Positions 5,801 through 6,394 of a stretch of DNA of 6,394 nt are shown here, piece by piece (position 1 is the first letter of the stretch; every line of letters starts with the position of its first letter). The stretch comes from JAGXLP01 sp964649445 (GTDB lineage: Bacteria; Bipolaricaulota; Bipolaricaulia; M55B111). A program made the position numbers and the translations under genes. The DNA lies in NCBI GenBank assembly GCA_964649445.1, contig CAZYPS010000106.1:1-6394 (forward strand), given 5' to 3'. The notes beneath the pieces were generated by a model. The model saw only the letters and a list, made by a program, of their open reading frames with translations, made no database searches and had not been told where the DNA came from.

Positions 5801-6394
5801 ATCGTAATCCAGTCTGCCGGTGTGAGGGTCGGTCGAGTACGGAACTATATCGTAGCGTTTGCCCGTCAGGTTGAACTCGCTCCCGTGGGACAGGTGGCCT
5901 CCCTGGTCGAGCGCCATGCCCATGACCGTATCTCCGGGATCGACGAAACTGTCGTAGATGGCGAGGTTGCCAGCCGTGCCCGAAAGCGGCTGAACATTCG
6001 CGTAGATCTCGTCCGACGGCACTTCGTCGGTGGCGTAAGCGTCCTTTGCCCGGATACCGGCAAGGCTCTCGACCATGTCGACGAATTCCGTCCCTTTATA
6101 GAACCGACGATTCGCGTAACGACGGTAATGGGTTATCTGGCGAGTCAGGTCGCTCATTTGTTCTTCCGTCTCTTCTCGCATCACTTCTCGCGGATACCCC
6201 TCGGCGTAGACGTTGTTAAATACCGAACCCAGAGCCTCCCGGACCGGCAGTGGAGCTACGGACTCGGACGGAATCAGAATCAACTTTCTCGCCTGCCTGT
6301 CCTCCTCTATATCTATCAACTCGTCGACCAGCGGATCTACCTCCGACAGGTCGCCGTTCACCAGTAAGTCCTGATAATCGTAGTTTTCTTTCAT
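2867..6394 (-). CDS. Fused serine hydroxymethyltransferase / degenerate T-protein / glycine cleavage T-protein
   Basis: 1175 residues, ending in TGA; the ATG is the last codon of the window, so the ribosome site and promoter are not visible and a slightly earlier start cannot be excluded. Residues 1 to about 480 are a PLP-dependent serine hydroxymethyltransferase (serine + THF to glycine + 5,10-methylene-THF). Visible key residues are YAEGYP (Tyr63, Glu65), Tyr99 in RFYKG, GGHLSHG (His167), ADVSH (Asp242, His245), the PLP lysine Lys271 in TTHKT, and Arg408 in LRLGTP. A roughly 28-residue insertion (69-96) separates YAEGYP from RFYKG. Residues about 512-735 are a worn T-protein-like copy. An acidic linker (736-760) leads to a full aminomethyltransferase (about 761-1160) with GLFDVGHM, VIDD (853-854), LALQGPNSR, RTGYTGEEIGYEL, GLGARDSTRIEAGLPLYG and FIGRDR. 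That enzyme takes the aminomethyl group from lipoyl H-protein and makes methylene-THF and ammonia. The two active ends share glycine and folate pools. Separate GlyA and GcvT proteins are about 420 and 360-400 residues; the joining is the oddity. The genes for H- and P-proteins are not in this window. Assignment of both ends is firm; the role of the middle is inferred. Confidence 0.95.
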   Translation of the reverse strand: MKENYDYQDLLVNGDLSEVDPLVDELIDIEEDRQARKLILIPSESVAPLPVREALGSVFNNVYAEGYPREVMREETEEQMSDLTRQITHYRRYANRRFYKGTEFVDMVESLAGIRAKDAYATDEVPSDEIYANVQPLSGTAGNLAIYDSFVDPGDTVMGMALDQGGHLSHGSEFNLTGKRYDIVPYSTDPHTGRLDYDQIRDLAKEHKPKMIIAGYTSYSWAPDWDKFRSIADEVGAVLLADVSHVAGMVIAGAYPNPIGKAHVVMNTTHKTIAGPRGAIVLTTDKDRADILDEAIFPGAQGGPHPNKFAAMAVAFRIAQTETFKELQHQIVDNAKALADGLQDNGLTLAYGGTDTHLLVINLKELEQELDFTPMGEITSRILDEARIVTNKNTIPGDESAAEAHGLRLGTPWITQRGMNEPEMKEIADIVSDVLHGMKSFHCIGQTCPLSRGKIDLDLMLEARERVAELLGDFPPYPSREEKYPEYYPVEERVTDEGPEEAKSVGTLDPDWPRSGLIEVKGHRPTAFLDQITTRDVLDLEDGEGKSGVLLDENGDVLDRIEAIKEEQGGEERYLVLTSPERKDRVLSWFRGISDGYITFDKQDYMRKVEGPVKVYDLEDETARGENFAVYGPVNARSFLESVDSKEKIQSGVLTTVSLNGSNLTCYRSEVEPDEVFFWAKSGELELLAEELEIQGVDRGDYFGKTGLELFRKENELIDFTRPYFVGQRDLENELEDSEFPESVEQVFIYESEESHEAEESTPLLEKHKELGAKIAPFVGWEMPFWYSTIQNEHEAVREAAGLFDVGHMAVFEVEGEGATHFLDCVTSNYIRWMKDKEAQYNYFLDPEGRVIDDAMVYRITEERYIIVANAVNEDKDWQWLNAVQSGEFVLDPDRPWVKPSQTPKLTDLKSEEAGEKALRDLALQGPNSRKVLQELTSEEETHQLEKMDRNDLDFYDLNGAKTMVARTGYTGEEIGYELLVHPEDAPQLWDDLLEEGEKYGIEPAGLGARDSTRIEAGLPLYGHELSGEDEILPTEAGFGAYVKFHKPFFIGRDRYKQKAKSFLHVDNEIIRFKVGEGARVIREDSPVFGERGKYLGYVTSCAKVGGGQVGMAYVKKGKKTEEGKKVKIVPSFAGKETTEIDIGPGSKMPATYVAEILPRFPETEEGVPGMESNE

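Noticed and set aside
5180..6367. 395-codon open frame on the plus strand opposite the SHMT domain
   Set aside because: It lies wholly antisense to well-conserved SHMT coding sequence with intact catalytic residues, and its translation shows no recognisable domain. It is best read as a shadow of the real gene.

Overview
The window looks bacterial. It carries cyclic-di-GMP signalling domains (HD-GYP and GGDEF), a strong Shine-Dalgarno sequence, and a tRNA gene with an encoded CCA end. The proteins are rich in Asp and Glu (12 acidic against 4 basic residues in the first 40 residues of the large minus-strand protein). The GAF domain of the GGDEF protein resembles the type common in haloarchaeal regulators. 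Together these suggest an uncultured or little-studied bacterium from a saline, probably anoxic habitat. The sequence alone does not fix the phylum; candidate lineages such as KB1/Acetothermia-like bacteria, Halanaerobiales or anaerobic Chloroflexi are guesses.

Layout. Positions 3-572 (+) hold the C-terminal part of an HD-GYP protein whose start lies outside the window. After a 46-nt gap comes a 702-residue PAS-PAS-PAS-GAF-GGDEF protein (619-2727, +). The pair looks like an operon coding for a putative c-di-GMP hydrolase and a diguanylate cyclase. On the opposite strand, ending 6 nt beyond the cyclase stop, lies tRNA-Leu(UAG) (2734-2820, -), with a plausible sigma-70-type promoter just upstream. 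The rest of the window (2867-6394, -) is one 1175-codon gene whose putative ATG is the last three bases of the window.

The large gene is the most interesting item. It encodes serine hydroxymethyltransferase (residues 1 to about 480), then a degenerate copy of the glycine-cleavage T-protein fold (about 512-735), a short acidic linker, and a complete T-protein (about 761-1160). Both catalytic ends work on glycine and 5,10-methylene-tetrahydrofolate, so the fusion would join serine/glycine interconversion to the glycine cleavage system, in either direction, within one polypeptide. The middle copy keeps the shape of the fold but has lost the family's conserved motifs, which suggests a structural or regulatory role.

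No insertion sequences, CRISPR arrays or long repeats were seen. No stretch above 300 bases lacks a gene; the two intergenic gaps of 46 nt hold, respectively, a small dyad plus ribosome binding site, and the tRNA promoter.
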